DNA of 64,000 nucleotides from Corallococcus sp. EGB (GTDB lineage: Bacteria; Myxococcota; Myxococcia; Myxococcales; Myxococcaceae). Every line of letters starts with the position of its first letter. Position 1 is the stretch's first letter. The notes beneath the pieces were generated by a model. The model did no database searches. It had not been told where the DNA came from and saw only the letters and a program-made list of their open reading frames with translations. Both the position numbers and the translations under genes were made by a program. The stretch lies in the NCBI RefSeq assembly GCF_019968905.1, contig NZ_CP079946.1, positions 2,914,001 to 2,978,000 on the forward strand. Reading direction: 5' to 3'. Of this stretch, positions 8,195 to 16,998 are shown piece after piece.

Positions 8195-9249
8195 CGACCA
8201 TCGTCCTGGGCGGGCCCCTGGGGAAGCGCTTCGGGCGCGTCTGGAGGCTGGACCTCTCCGTGCCCTCGCCCGCGGAGGCTGTGCGGGCCCTCTCGGCCGT
8301 CTGCGACGGCTTCCGCCGCTACCTCGCGGAGAACAGCGAGCCCGGCTACCACGTCTTCGCGGGCAAGCGGGACGTGGGGGAGGGCGACCTGGGCATGCCT
8401 ACCGGCGCGCGCGTCCTCACCCTCATGCCCGCGCTGGCCGGGGCGAAGTCCGGCTGGTTCCAGGTGGTGGCCGGCGCGGTGCTCATCGCCGCCGGCGCCG
8501 TCCTCACCGTCTACGGGTACGGCGCGGGCATGCCCCTCATCACCGCGGGCATCTCCCTGGTGGTGGGGGGCGTCTCGCAGCTCCTCTTCGCCCCGCCCAC
8601 CGCCACCGGGCCGGACGAGAAGGACGCCAACAAGCCCAGCTACGTCTTCAACGGCCCCGTCAACACGCTCGCCCAGGGCCACCCAGTACCCATCTGCTAC
8701 GGGGAGATGGAGGTGGGCAGCTGCGTCGTCTCCGCCGGCTTCGTCACCGAGTGGGGCGGTGGTGGCGGCTTCGGCGGCGAGGGTGGCAGCGGGCAGACGG
8801 GCCCTGGCGGGGCCGCGCCCGGCGGCGGCACCTGCCCCGCGCCGTGGGTGCCCATCCTCCTGGCGGACGGGCGCGAGGTGCCCGCGAGCGAAGTCGAGGT
8901 GGGCATGGTGGTGCGTACCCAGGACGAGGAGACGCTGGCGTGGGGCGTCTTCCCCGTCGTCGCCGCGGAGCGCTCCGCGGGCGTGCGCTGGCTGCTGGAG
9001 TTGGAGGACGGCCGACGGCTGGAGGCCACCGGCAACCACCGTGTGCGGACGGAGGACGCCTGGGTGGAACTGCGCCACCTCGCGGCCGGCACGCGGCTGC
9101 TGGGCACGTGGCCGGGCGTGGTGCGCCAGGTGACGCGCGGCGAGCATGGCCCCGTGGTGCGCCTCACCGTGGCGGGCGCGCACACCTACGTGTCCAGCGG
9201 CATCCTCTCGCACAACGTGAAGAAGGCGGACCCGACGGTGGTGGACTGA
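8188..9249 (+). CDS. Lambda gpI-like tail protein with C-terminal Hint domain
   Basis: This is a 353-aa protein. Residues 1-185 match tail assembly protein I (two hydrophobic segments about 92-135, then GHPVPICYGEMEVGS, typical of gpI). A Gly-rich linker (190-214) leads to a Hint/intein-like domain of about 128 residues. It has Cys216 as first residue, ILLADGREVPASEVEVG (block A), TGNH 281-284 (block B) and His342-Asn343 at the end (SGILSHN). Residue +1 is Val, not Cys/Ser/Thr, and only 10 residues follow, so ordinary splicing is not possible and a BIL-type cleavage or ligation is more likely. Lambda gpI has no Hint domain. The gene lies between K and J as in lambda. Confidence 0.88.
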   Translation: MLTTIVLGGPLGKRFGRVWRLDLSVPSPAEAVRALSAVCDGFRRYLAENSEPGYHVFAGKRDVGEGDLGMPTGARVLTLMPALAGAKSGWFQVVAGAVLIAAGAVLTVYGYGAGMPLITAGISLVVGGVSQLLFAPPTATGPDEKDANKPSYVFNGPVNTLAQGHPVPICYGEMEVGSCVVSAGFVTEWGGGGGFGGEGGSGQTGPGGAAPGGGTCPAPWVPILLADGREVPASEVEVGMVVRTQDEETLAWGVFPVVAAERSAGVRWLLELEDGRRLEATGNHRVRTEDAWVELRHLAAGTRLLGTWPGVVRQVTRGEHGPVVRLTVAGAHTYVSSGILSHNVKKADPTVVD

Positions 9250-9250
9250 C

Positions 9251-11989
9251 ATGGGCGGAAGCAGCGGAGGAAAAGGGGAGGGCGGCGCTCAGCGCACCCC
9301 CGTTGAGTCCCCCAACACGTTGAAGTCCAGCTCCAAGGCGCGCGTGCTGGACTTGCTGTGCGAGGGGGAGATTGAAGGCCTCGTGGACGGGCTGAAGTCC
9401 GTCTACCTGGACGGCGTCGCCATCCAGAATCCCGACGGAACCAACAACTTCACGGGCGTCACTCTCTACGATGTGAAGGGCACTCAGTCCCAGGAGTACA
9501 TCCCCGGCTTCCCCTCAGCTGAGTCCGAGCACTCCGTGGGCGTGGAGGTGAAGCACGCCACGCCGGTGGTGCGCACGGTGACGGATCCGGAGGTGGATGC
9601 CGTGCGCATCACCCTCCAGGTGCCCCAACTGACCTACCAGGATCCGATGACAGGCGACTTGAAACCCACCAGCGTTCTGGTTTCCATCGCCGTGCAGAGC
9701 AATGGCGGCGGGTACGTGGTGCAATCCTTCCAGGACGCCGAGCTCTTCCGCGGGAAGTGCACCAGCCCCTATGAGCGCACCTTCCGCGTGGAGCTGACGG
9801 GCTCGCCGCCATGGGACATCCGCGTCACGCGCGTCACTGCGGACGCCAGCAGCGTGACGACGCAGAACAAGGTCATCTGGAAGTCCTACGCGACGCTGCT
9901 GGACGAGAAGCTCAGCTTCCCCAACACCGCGCTGTGTGCGTTGCAGGTGGCGGCCAGCCAGTTCAGCACCATCCCCACGCGCAGCTACCGGATTCGCGGG
10001 CTGCGGGTGCGCGTGCCCAGCAACTACGACCCCGCGGCCCGGACGTACGAAGGCACCTGGGACGGCACGTGGAAGGTGGCCTGGACCGACAACCCGGCCT
10101 GGTGCTTCTACGACTTGCTCACCACGAAGCGCTACGGCCTGGGCCGCTACCTCAACGAGGCCGCGGTAGACAAATGGGGTCTCTACACGGTGGCGAAGTA
10201 CTGCGACGAGTACGTCCCGTCCGGCACCCCGAAGCGCGCCGCCCTCGCTGCCTCCAACCTCTCTCTCGGCGTGGAGGACACGCTGCGCCGGTACTTCCGC
10301 AGCTCGGGCGGGCTCCTCGCCCTTGGCCTGCAGCCTGGCGACGAGGTGGTGTTTTCCGGCTTCGCGAACGCGGCAAACAACGGCCGTGCCACGGTGGAGT
10401 CCGTCTCCGACAGCAACATCACCGTCGCGCGGGGCAAGCCCCTGGTGCTGGAGTCCGAGGCGCCGGGGCGGGGCTTCGTCACGCAGGCGCCGACGGAGCC
10501 GCGCTTCCGCTGCAACCTCTACCTCCAGACGCAGGAGGACGCGTACAAGGTCATCAACAACCTCGCGTCCGTCTTCCGGGGAATGACGTACTGGGCCTCC
10601 GGCGCCGTCTTCGTGGCCCAGGACGCGCCGCGGGACGCCGAGTACCTCTTCACGCCGGCCAACGTGGTGGACGGCCTCTTCACGTACGCGTCCAGCGGTA
10701 AGCGCGCCCGGCACACCGTGGCGCTCGTCACGTGGAATGACCCGGACAACCACTTCAAGACGGCGCAGGAGTACGTCACCGACGAGGAGGGCCTCGCCAC
10801 CTACGGCTACAACCCCACCGAGGTGGTGGCGCTCGGCTGCACCTCGCCGGGCCAGGCGCAGCGCGTGGGCCGGTGGCTCCTCCTCACGGAGAGACTGGAG
10901 ACGGAGACGGTGACGTTCCGCACCGGCTTCGAGGGGGCCATGCGCAACCCCGGCGCGGTGGTGAAGATTCAGGACCCCTACCGCGCCGGGCGCCGGTGGG
11001 GCGGCCGCGTGGTGGCCGCCACCGCCAGCCAGGTGGAGCTCGATGCGGACGTCACCCTTGAGTCCGGGAAGACATACGCCCTCTCAGCGGTGCTGCCGGA
11101 CGGCACCGTGGAGGAGCGTCCGCTGGCTGCGCTCGCGCCGGCGCCATACCGCGCCCTCACCGTGGAGACGCCCTTCTCGTCCGCCCCCCAGCCCCAGGCC
11201 GTCTGGGTGCTGGCCGCGTCCGACTTGACGCCCACCCTCTGGCGCATCCTCAACGTGGCGGAGGTGGAGCCGCACCTCTACGAAATCACCGCGCTGCGCC
11301 ATGAGCCGGGGAAGTACGCGGAGGTGGAGTACGGGGTGAAGCTTCAGCCGCTTCCCACGTCCGTGCTGCCCTCGTCCGCGCCGCCCGCGGGCCTGGCGGT
11401 GGGCGAGTCGCTGTACAAGACGACGAATGGCGGCGTGAAAGTCATGGTGACGGCCCGGTGGACGCAGGTGGCCACCGCCACCGAGTACCGGGTGCGCTGG
11501 CAGCGCGAGGGCGGCAACTGGACGTCGGAGACGCCGGTGCAGACGCACTACTGGGAGCTTCTGGACTGCCTGCCGGGCGCGTACACCGTGCAGGTGGCCG
11601 CCGTCCTCAACGGCCTCGTCACCACCTACGCCTCGGCCAGCTACACTGTGCAGGGCAAGGCGGCCCCACCTTCTAACGTGACGGGCCTCTCCTACACTCT
11701 CAACGGCAACACCGCGACGCTGCGCTGGGCGGAGGTGCCAGACTTGGACAGGGACACCTACGAGCTGCGCTACGGCAGCAGTTGGGAGACAGGGAGTCCC
11801 ATCGGCAAGGTGCGCGCCACCACGCACGAGTGGGCCCTCCCTGCGCCGGGCGTCAACCACCTGGTGCATCTGAAGGCCATCGACACCTCGGGCAACCCCA
11901 GCACGAGCGCGGCGAGCGTCCTCGTGGTGTCCGCGCCCACGGTGCCGGCCACCCTCACCCTGGGGATTTCGTCCACGCCACCTCCGTAA
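9251..11989 (+). CDS. Lambda gpJ-like central tail fibre / host specificity protein
   Basis: This is a 912-aa protein starting one base after gene I ends. The start (NTLKSSSKARVLDLLCEGEIEGLVDG) is the classic gpJ N-terminus ('..S.A...dllSEGpI.Gl'). The middle part (YRIRGLRVRVPSNYDP, WCFYDLLTTKRYGLG) also follows gpJ. The C-terminal 230 residues or so look like two fibronectin type III domains. gpJ forms the tail-tip hub and carries receptor binding in lambda. It ends earlier than lambda gpJ (1132 aa); the distal functions seem to be on the next gene. Confidence 0.9.
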   Translation: MGGSSGGKGEGGAQRTPVESPNTLKSSSKARVLDLLCEGEIEGLVDGLKSVYLDGVAIQNPDGTNNFTGVTLYDVKGTQSQEYIPGFPSAESEHSVGVEVKHATPVVRTVTDPEVDAVRITLQVPQLTYQDPMTGDLKPTSVLVSIAVQSNGGGYVVQSFQDAELFRGKCTSPYERTFRVELTGSPPWDIRVTRVTADASSVTTQNKVIWKSYATLLDEKLSFPNTALCALQVAASQFSTIPTRSYRIRGLRVRVPSNYDPAARTYEGTWDGTWKVAWTDNPAWCFYDLLTTKRYGLGRYLNEAAVDKWGLYTVAKYCDEYVPSGTPKRAALAASNLSLGVEDTLRRYFRSSGGLLALGLQPGDEVVFSGFANAANNGRATVESVSDSNITVARGKPLVLESEAPGRGFVTQAPTEPRFRCNLYLQTQEDAYKVINNLASVFRGMTYWASGAVFVAQDAPRDAEYLFTPANVVDGLFTYASSGKRARHTVALVTWNDPDNHFKTAQEYVTDEEGLATYGYNPTEVVALGCTSPGQAQRVGRWLLLTERLETETVTFRTGFEGAMRNPGAVVKIQDPYRAGRRWGGRVVAATASQVELDADVTLESGKTYALSAVLPDGTVEERPLAALAPAPYRALTVETPFSSAPQPQAVWVLAASDLTPTLWRILNVAEVEPHLYEITALRHEPGKYAEVEYGVKLQPLPTSVLPSSAPPAGLAVGESLYKTTNGGVKVMVTARWTQVATATEYRVRWQREGGNWTSETPVQTHYWELLDCLPGAYTVQVAAVLNGLVTTYASASYTVQGKAAPPSNVTGLSYTLNGNTATLRWAEVPDLDRDTYELRYGSSWETGSPIGKVRATTHEWALPAPGVNHLVHLKAIDTSGNPSTSAASVLVVSAPTVPATLTLGISSTPPP

Positions 11990-11999
11990 ACGTGAGCGC

Positions 12000-14129
12000 A
12001 TGCGCTCGCGCGAGCAGGAAGAAGCGGCCGGCATCTACGACCGCGAGGTGAATGGCGTCCGCTCTCCGCAGCTCATCAAGACGCGCTACCTGGACATCCG
12101 CTGGACGCACGAGGAACTGCTTCCCGCGCACCTCCTCGCGGGCTTCCAGGTAGTCGTCTACGAGGGCAGCGACCCCAACAACACGGACAGCTACCTGCTG
12201 GAGCCGCGGAAGTTCGGCCCCTCCGAGAGGCGGTGGGTGGCGCCGCTGAAGCTGACGCAGCCGACGCAGGTGCAGTGCGCCGTCCAGGCCCTCTACACCA
12301 ACGGCAACCAGAGCAGCTGGCGCGTCCTCGGCGGTGGCGTGGTGGCGGATCCGGACACCATCACGATGGCCGTCGCGGACCTCTCCAACGTCCCCACGGG
12401 CAGCGTCTCCGCCCGGCACATGTCAGCCAGCTCCGTCACCAGCGCCGCAGTGGCCGCAGCGGCCATCAGCTTCCAGCACCTGCTGCTACCGCCCACGGAC
12501 AACCTGGTGCCCAACGGGTACTCGGAGGTGGACGCACAAGGGAAGTCCCCCGAAGGGGACGGGCTGGTGGACGAGCCGGCCAATGCGAAGGAGGGGCGCC
12601 GGTGCCGCAAGCTGACGGTGCCGGCGGGCGGCGGCTTCGTGGGCCTCAACTTCATTGGTGGTTTCCGCAGCACCGCGCCCGGCGGCCGCATCAAGTGCAC
12701 CGCCGGGGACCAGTTCTTCGCCGAGGCATGGTTGAAATCCTCGGCCGCGCTCACCCAGCCCAACGCGACGCTCTTCCTTCTCTGGGAGGGGGCGAATGGC
12801 GGCTACGAAAGCCAGCTCACCACCACCCCGGTGACGCTCACCGCGAGCTACCAGCGCGTGAAACTCAAGGGGACGTGTCCGGCCGGGTGCACTGGCGTGC
12901 AGCTGTACTTCGAGCTCAACGCCGCGAGCGCGGACGCGGGCAAGGCTGTGTACCTGGACGCCGTCAGCATGCGGAAGATGGTGACGTTTGACTTGCTGGT
13001 GGCCAACACCCTCCAGACGTCCAACTACGCGGAGGATGGCAACGGGGTGCCCGTCGCCGGGGCGAAGCTGGACAACGTGGGCACCGCCTTCAAGGCGGCG
13101 GGCGGCAACGTCCAGATTGGCAGCTACCTCTTGGACACGCCCTTCTTCCGGGCGAACCAGGCGCTGGACGGGACGTCAGCCGCGGGGCGCGTCCACTACC
13201 GAGGCAGCAACAACACAGGCGTGCGCGGCGGAGCGCCGCTCATCGACAGGCTGGACGTCCAGTGCACTGACTACTTCCGGTACACGACGCCCATCGTCCA
13301 CTCTTGGCTGGAGCACCACTTCTTCGTGCAGCCCTCCAGCATCGACGACAACCTGGACGCGCTCCGCTACCTCAAAGTGGACTACTACAGCAGCTTCAAC
13401 GCCACGTACCGAGGCACGCGCTACATCCCCCTGCCGGACCGGAAGTACGCCTCGGCGGTGGACGGCAACGCGCTCAACCGCATCGCCGTCAGCCACACCT
13501 TCCAGTACCCGGCGGCCCTCTCCGGACTCAACGGGCAGAACCTGGGGGAGTACGTCGCGCTCTTCTGCGAAATGCACGGCGTCTACGGCGTGAGCGCCTC
13601 CATGTGGTTCACGCCCGTCTACAACGCCGGGTTGGGCATCAACTTCGCGAAGTCCATCGCTTCTCCCTTCTCTGGAGCTCCCTCGGGAGGCGGTGGTGGC
13701 GGCTCTGGCGGAACGGGCGGCACCTGCGTCGCGCCCGAGACGCTCATCACGCTGGAGGACGGGCAGGAGGTGCCCGCGGCGTCGCTTCGCCCTGGCATGC
13801 GCGTCCTCACTCAGCACGAGGAGACGCGCAGGGTGGGTGTCTTCGAGGTGGTGGCCGCCTCCAGCCACCGCGCCGCGCGCTGGTGCGTGGAGCTCACGGA
13901 CGGCCGCGTCCTGGTGGCGACGCCGAACCACCTCCTCTACCGGCGCTTCGCGGGCTGGACGGAGCTGCGCGCACTCCGTCCCGGCGAGCTGCTGGAGGGC
14001 CTGCGCCCGGGGCTCGTGCGCCGCGTGGTGCCGGAAGGGGAGGGCGCCGTCGTGAAGCTCACCGTCCACGGGGCCCGCACCTACGAGTCCGCAGGCCTCC
14101 TCAGCCACAACATCAAGCAGCCCATCTAG
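12000..14129 (+). CDS. Distal tail fibre protein with C-terminal Hint domain
   Basis: This is a 709-aa protein. An FN3-like N-terminus (to about 110) is followed by a segment like the gpJ distal part. A jelly-roll carbohydrate-binding-like region follows (about 165-330, starting DNLVPNGYSE), and then unassigned fibre sequence. A Gly/Ser linker (about 560-574) leads to a Hint domain: Cys576, ITLEDGQEVPAASLRPG, TPNH 641-644, and terminal His703-Asn704 with only IKQPI after it. ATG 12000 lies 10 bp after gpJ with no clear ribosome site, and the frame is open upstream, so it could be a split gpJ. The likely role is receptor binding, with self-cleavage by Hint chemistry. Confidence 0.8.
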   Translation: MRSREQEEAAGIYDREVNGVRSPQLIKTRYLDIRWTHEELLPAHLLAGFQVVVYEGSDPNNTDSYLLEPRKFGPSERRWVAPLKLTQPTQVQCAVQALYTNGNQSSWRVLGGGVVADPDTITMAVADLSNVPTGSVSARHMSASSVTSAAVAAAAISFQHLLLPPTDNLVPNGYSEVDAQGKSPEGDGLVDEPANAKEGRRCRKLTVPAGGGFVGLNFIGGFRSTAPGGRIKCTAGDQFFAEAWLKSSAALTQPNATLFLLWEGANGGYESQLTTTPVTLTASYQRVKLKGTCPAGCTGVQLYFELNAASADAGKAVYLDAVSMRKMVTFDLLVANTLQTSNYAEDGNGVPVAGAKLDNVGTAFKAAGGNVQIGSYLLDTPFFRANQALDGTSAAGRVHYRGSNNTGVRGGAPLIDRLDVQCTDYFRYTTPIVHSWLEHHFFVQPSSIDDNLDALRYLKVDYYSSFNATYRGTRYIPLPDRKYASAVDGNALNRIAVSHTFQYPAALSGLNGQNLGEYVALFCEMHGVYGVSASMWFTPVYNAGLGINFAKSIASPFSGAPSGGGGGGSGGTGGTCVAPETLITLEDGQEVPAASLRPGMRVLTQHEETRRVGVFEVVAASSHRAARWCVELTDGRVLVATPNHLLYRRFAGWTELRALRPGELLEGLRPGLVRRVVPEGEGAVVKLTVHGARTYESAGLLSHNIKQPI

Positions 14130-14138
14130 GAGTCAGCC

Positions 14139-14681
14139 ATGCAGCCCACCCTCACGCAGAGCGACGTCTACGCCATCAATGCCGCCGAGGCCCGGAAGCG
14201 GGACCTGCGGCTGGAGATCGCCCGCATCAAGGGACAGCTCGACGCGTCGGCCGCCTTGTCGCGCGCGGCCGCCGAGGTGAACTCCGCGACGCTGGTGAAG
14301 AAGACGGCGCTCGAGCAGGAGCTGCTGCAACTGGAGTCCTCCGGCGCGGCCCCGGGCAGCAGCGACGACTGGGGGAAGTACTCCACCGTGGAGATGGCGG
14401 CCCAGGACGAGCGCTTCTACGCGAAGGACAAGGGCTACGACTGGCTCGTCTACAACCCGCTGGCCACCCTTGAGGAGACGGTGGCCGAGTTTGAGAAGTA
14501 CATGCTGGAGCAGCGGACCGCCCGGGGGCGGCCCTGGCTGCTCCAGCGCGGTGAGGGGCTCGTCCGCGAGTGGCAGGCGAACGCCTTCGCGCGTGGGCTC
14601 ATCGCTGAGGACTCTTGGTCCGCCTTCCGGGACTGGTTGCTCGCCGTCGGGAAGGAGCGGGCGATCTCTGCTGCTGACTGA
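14139..14681 (+). CDS. Coiled-coil phage protein of unknown function
   Basis: This 180-aa protein starts at ATG 14139 with an AGGAGT ribosome site just upstream. Residues 15-70 form a predicted coiled coil rich in Ala, Glu and Leu (AEARKRDLRLEIARIKGQL). The second half is aromatic and helical (YDWLVYNPLATLEETVAEF). No known domain. It is directly downstream of the fibre gene, so it could be a fibre assembly chaperone or tail accessory protein, as is common at this position; that is inferred from position alone. Confidence 0.7.
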   Translation: MQPTLTQSDVYAINAAEARKRDLRLEIARIKGQLDASAALSRAAAEVNSATLVKKTALEQELLQLESSGAAPGSSDDWGKYSTVEMAAQDERFYAKDKGYDWLVYNPLATLEETVAEFEKYMLEQRTARGRPWLLQRGEGLVREWQANAFARGLIAEDSWSAFRDWLLAVGKERAISAAD

Positions 14682-14717
14682 AGATGAACGCGATGGGCGG
14701 TTCTTGAGTTTGAGGTT

Positions 14718-15635
14718 TTATTGTTTTGTGTTTTTGGGGGTAATTGATTCTTTTGAGAGCTCAAGAGCCGATGCGATGATTCTCGATATGGGGTCGCCAT
14801 CTGATTCGGATGTGACTGGGGCCTGTGGGGTGGCGTTTTCTTGATGGTCTATAAGACGATTGATGATTGACGTGAGTGTGTTGCTGAATGTCGCGTCGTC
14901 GGCGGCTGCGGCGCAGTCGAGGGCTAGTCGCAGCCGGTCCAGCCTTTCGGCCTCGCTTGCGCCTGCCTGATGTAGGCTTCTGATCTTTATTTCGTGTCGC
15001 AAAAATGTAATGCCAATTGAAAATGGGACTGCGGATATTGGCAGTGCCATGGCCAAATAGTGCCAGTCGCCACGCGACATGACTTCTTTGAGTGCCGCAA
15101 GCGGTCCGACAAGCGAAAGTCCAAGGAAGCCGCAGGCCAAGAAGAAGGCCGATTCCGCTCTGCGCCACAGCTGTTCGCCAGACCGTCGCAATAGTGCTGC
15201 TTGGGATGCCAGGGCATTGCGTGCTGAAATTTGTTTAGAGGCTGATTCTTGAGCGCCTGTTGATGGGTTGTAGTGTGTTTTTGAGAATGGTGGGTTGGTG
15301 ATGATTGATGCTGTTGCGTCGCCTTGTCTTGTTATGAGTTTTACAATGTCGCGTCTGTTGGAGTAGGTGACTGAGAGCGGAATGATTGAGCCAATAGAGT
15401 AGAAGATTAAGTGAGGGTGAACTATCCCGGTGTTGAAGGTTGTTGTTAGTTCGCCCACAAGCGCTCCAAGCGGCACGACTGACAGCGCAAGACTGATGAT
15501 TCCAGAAAGTGCGTTCGAAGTCGTGCGCCAGTGCCAGTCTGGGCTTTCCGTTGGATTTAGAGTGACTACGGGAGGAAGGGGCGGAGCTGCGTCTTTGACT
15601 GGACTTTCATTGGGCTTTTCTGGAGTAGCGGTCAT
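14718..15635 (-). CDS. Four-TM membrane protein, antisense, low GC
   Basis: This 305-aa protein starts at ATG 15635. It has a short Pro-rich cytoplasmic-type start and two hydrophobic segments (ISLALSVVPLGALVGEL; LIFYSIGSIIPLSV). A soluble middle follows, then two more segments (FFLACGFLGLSLVGPLAAL; YLAMALPISAVPFSIGITFL) and a helical, charged tail. No family recognised. GC content is much lower than in the neighbours and the gene is opposite to the late genes, features of a separately acquired 'moron'. A superinfection-exclusion or abortive membrane protein is a possible role, without direct evidence. Confidence 0.72.
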   Translation of the reverse strand: MTATPEKPNESPVKDAAPPLPPVVTLNPTESPDWHWRTTSNALSGIISLALSVVPLGALVGELTTTFNTGIVHPHLIFYSIGSIIPLSVTYSNRRDIVKLITRQGDATASIITNPPFSKTHYNPSTGAQESASKQISARNALASQAALLRRSGEQLWRRAESAFFLACGFLGLSLVGPLAALKEVMSRGDWHYLAMALPISAVPFSIGITFLRHEIKIRSLHQAGASEAERLDRLRLALDCAAAADDATFSNTLTSIINRLIDHQENATPQAPVTSESDGDPISRIIASALELSKESITPKNTKQ

Positions 15636-15719
15636 TTTGTGTAGGATAGCCCGGAGGAGAGAGGGCTCAAGTTTGACTGCGGCGGACGCTGTCCACGCGA
15701 CCGTTGACCATGCGGCGGT

Positions 15720-16277
15720 ATGTCCCCCGCTCCCCGTCGTACCCCCGACAACACCGTCCGTGAGGACCTCGCCCGGCTCGCCGCCCAGCAGGAGGCGACG
15801 AACGAGCGCGCGGGTACCGCGCTGAAGGCCGCCGAGCGGATGGCGGTGGACCTTCACCGTCTAATGGAGGGCGTCCAGACGGAGGTACGCGGCGTCGGTG
15901 AGCGGATGGCTACTGCCGAGCAGGTGCGCCGCCTGGAGGACCGCATCATGGAGGTGGATCGACGCGTGACGGAGCACGCGCCGGCCGTCGGCGCGGTGCC
16001 AGGGCTGGCGGCGAAGGTGGAGGCGCTGGAGAAGTCCTCGGCCGCCCACGGGGTTGCGGTGGAAGCCATCCCTGCGATCCGTGAGCGCCAGGACGCGCAG
16101 GAGCACCGGAACTCCCGTCAGGCTGGGGCGCTGTGGGTGGTGGGCGTCGTCGTTGGCCTGCTGGGCCTCGCAGGCCTGCGCGACTGCGGCCGCTGGTTCA
16201 TCCAGGCCCAGGTGCCCGTGCCGCACCAGAAGGTGCAGGACGCGCCCGAGCCCGCCTCCTCGACGAGGCGCCGGTGA
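15720..16277 (+). CDS. Coiled-coil protein with one TM helix (lysis cassette)
   Basis: This is a 185-aa protein. Residues 15-130 form a long coiled coil (VREDLARLAAQQEATNERAG, VRRLEDRIMEVDRRVTEHA). One TM helix follows (about 138-157, ALWVVGVVVGLLGLAGL), then a short Pro-rich tail. This resembles small phage membrane proteins near lysis genes (holin- or inner-spanin-like) but no family can be named. Its stop overlaps the GTG of the next small gene (GTGA). Confidence 0.68.
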   Translation: MSPAPRRTPDNTVREDLARLAAQQEATNERAGTALKAAERMAVDLHRLMEGVQTEVRGVGERMATAEQVRRLEDRIMEVDRRVTEHAPAVGAVPGLAAKVEALEKSSAAHGVAVEAIPAIRERQDAQEHRNSRQAGALWVVGVVVGLLGLAGLRDCGRWFIQAQVPVPHQKVQDAPEPASSTRRR

Positions 16278-16387
16278 GTCTCGCCCTCTTCGCCGCGCAC
16301 GTGCTCGCCGCGTGCGCCTTCCTGGTCCTGGCCGCGTGGCGCGCCGCTGGCACCAGCTCACCCCGCGCGCCTTCGGAGTCTTCATGA
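16274..16387 (+). CDS. 37-aa single-TM microprotein
   Basis: It starts at GTG 16274 inside the previous stop (GTGA) and ends in TGA 16385-16387 inside the next gene's ATGA, so it is coupled on both sides. It consists of one hydrophobic helix (SLALFAAHVLAACAFLVLAA) and a short Ser/Pro/Arg tail. The exact fit between two overlaps supports translation. Size and position between a coiled-coil TM protein and a peptidoglycan hydrolase suggest a holin-like or spanin-partner role. Confidence 0.6.
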   Translation: MSLALFAAHVLAACAFLVLAAWRAAGTSSPRAPSESS

Positions 16388-16872
16388 CGACCACTTCTCA
16401 GCGCGCCGCGTTCCTCTCCCTGGCATTGGAGCAGTTGCACTCCCCCTACCGCTGGGGCGCCAAAGGCTTCCGAGCCCCCGGTGTAGAGCCGCGCCTCTTC
16501 GATTGCTCCGGCCTCGTCACCTGGTGCCTCCACGAGGTGGGCGGCCCGGACTGGCGTGCCACCCACAACACGGACCGCCTCTGGGACGTCTGCGCGCCGG
16601 TGGCGAGCGAGGCGCAGCTGCTGCCGGGCGACATCGTGCTGTACGGCCGCGCCGGCACTACGACGGCGGACGGGCGCCCGGTGACACGGCCTGACCCGGA
16701 CCACGTCATGGTGTACGTGGGCGCGGGCGTGGTGGTGGGCGCGTCCGGGGGCGGAAGCAAGACGCTCACCCTGGCCGACGCCCGGGCCGCTGGTGCCCGC
16801 GTGAAGACGTACCCGCGCATTGCCTACCGGAGCGACGTCCTGGGCTTCCGCCGGCTGCCCTTCGTCTCCTGA
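16384..16872 (+). CDS. NlpC/P60 family peptidoglycan endopeptidase (endolysin candidate)
   Basis: This 162-aa protein is a C40 peptidase fold: catalytic Cys in FDCSGLVTWCLHEVG, His in DHVMVYVGAG, and PYRWGAKG before the active site. Enzymes of this family cut peptide bonds in peptidoglycan stems. There is no signal peptide, so release would need a holin, consistent with the TM genes on both sides. ATG 16384 is chosen for its ATGA overlap with the preceding microprotein. Confidence 0.85.
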   Translation: MTTTSQRAAFLSLALEQLHSPYRWGAKGFRAPGVEPRLFDCSGLVTWCLHEVGGPDWRATHNTDRLWDVCAPVASEAQLLPGDIVLYGRAGTTTADGRPVTRPDPDHVMVYVGAGVVVGASGGGSKTLTLADARAAGARVKTYPRIAYRSDVLGFRRLPFVS

Positions 16873-16952
16873 TGGGCTCGCCTCCTCGATGCCGCCTGTG
16901 CGGCAGGCGCCTGGGCCAGTGCGACCACCCGCGCTGGCTGCCGCGCCGCTGA
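16872..16952 (+). CDS. 26-aa Cys-rich microprotein
   Basis: ATG 16872 shares its A with the TGA of the hydrolase gene (TGATG). The peptide has CRLCGRRLGQCDH: a CxxC followed by a CDH, a possible zinc knuckle. It ends at TGA 16950-16952. Support is the coupling and the regular Cys/His pattern; the function is unknown and chance cannot be excluded. Confidence 0.42.
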   Translation: MGSPPRCRLCGRRLGQCDHPRWLPRR

Positions 16953-16998
16953 CCCGCCCTCTCGCAGTCCTACCCGCAGCACCACCAGGAGCACCTGC

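Noticed and set aside
8188-9249. Interpretation of the gpI Hint domain as a splicing intein
   Set aside because: Residue +1 is Val and only 10 residues follow the His-Asn, so there is no real C-extein and no nucleophile for splicing.
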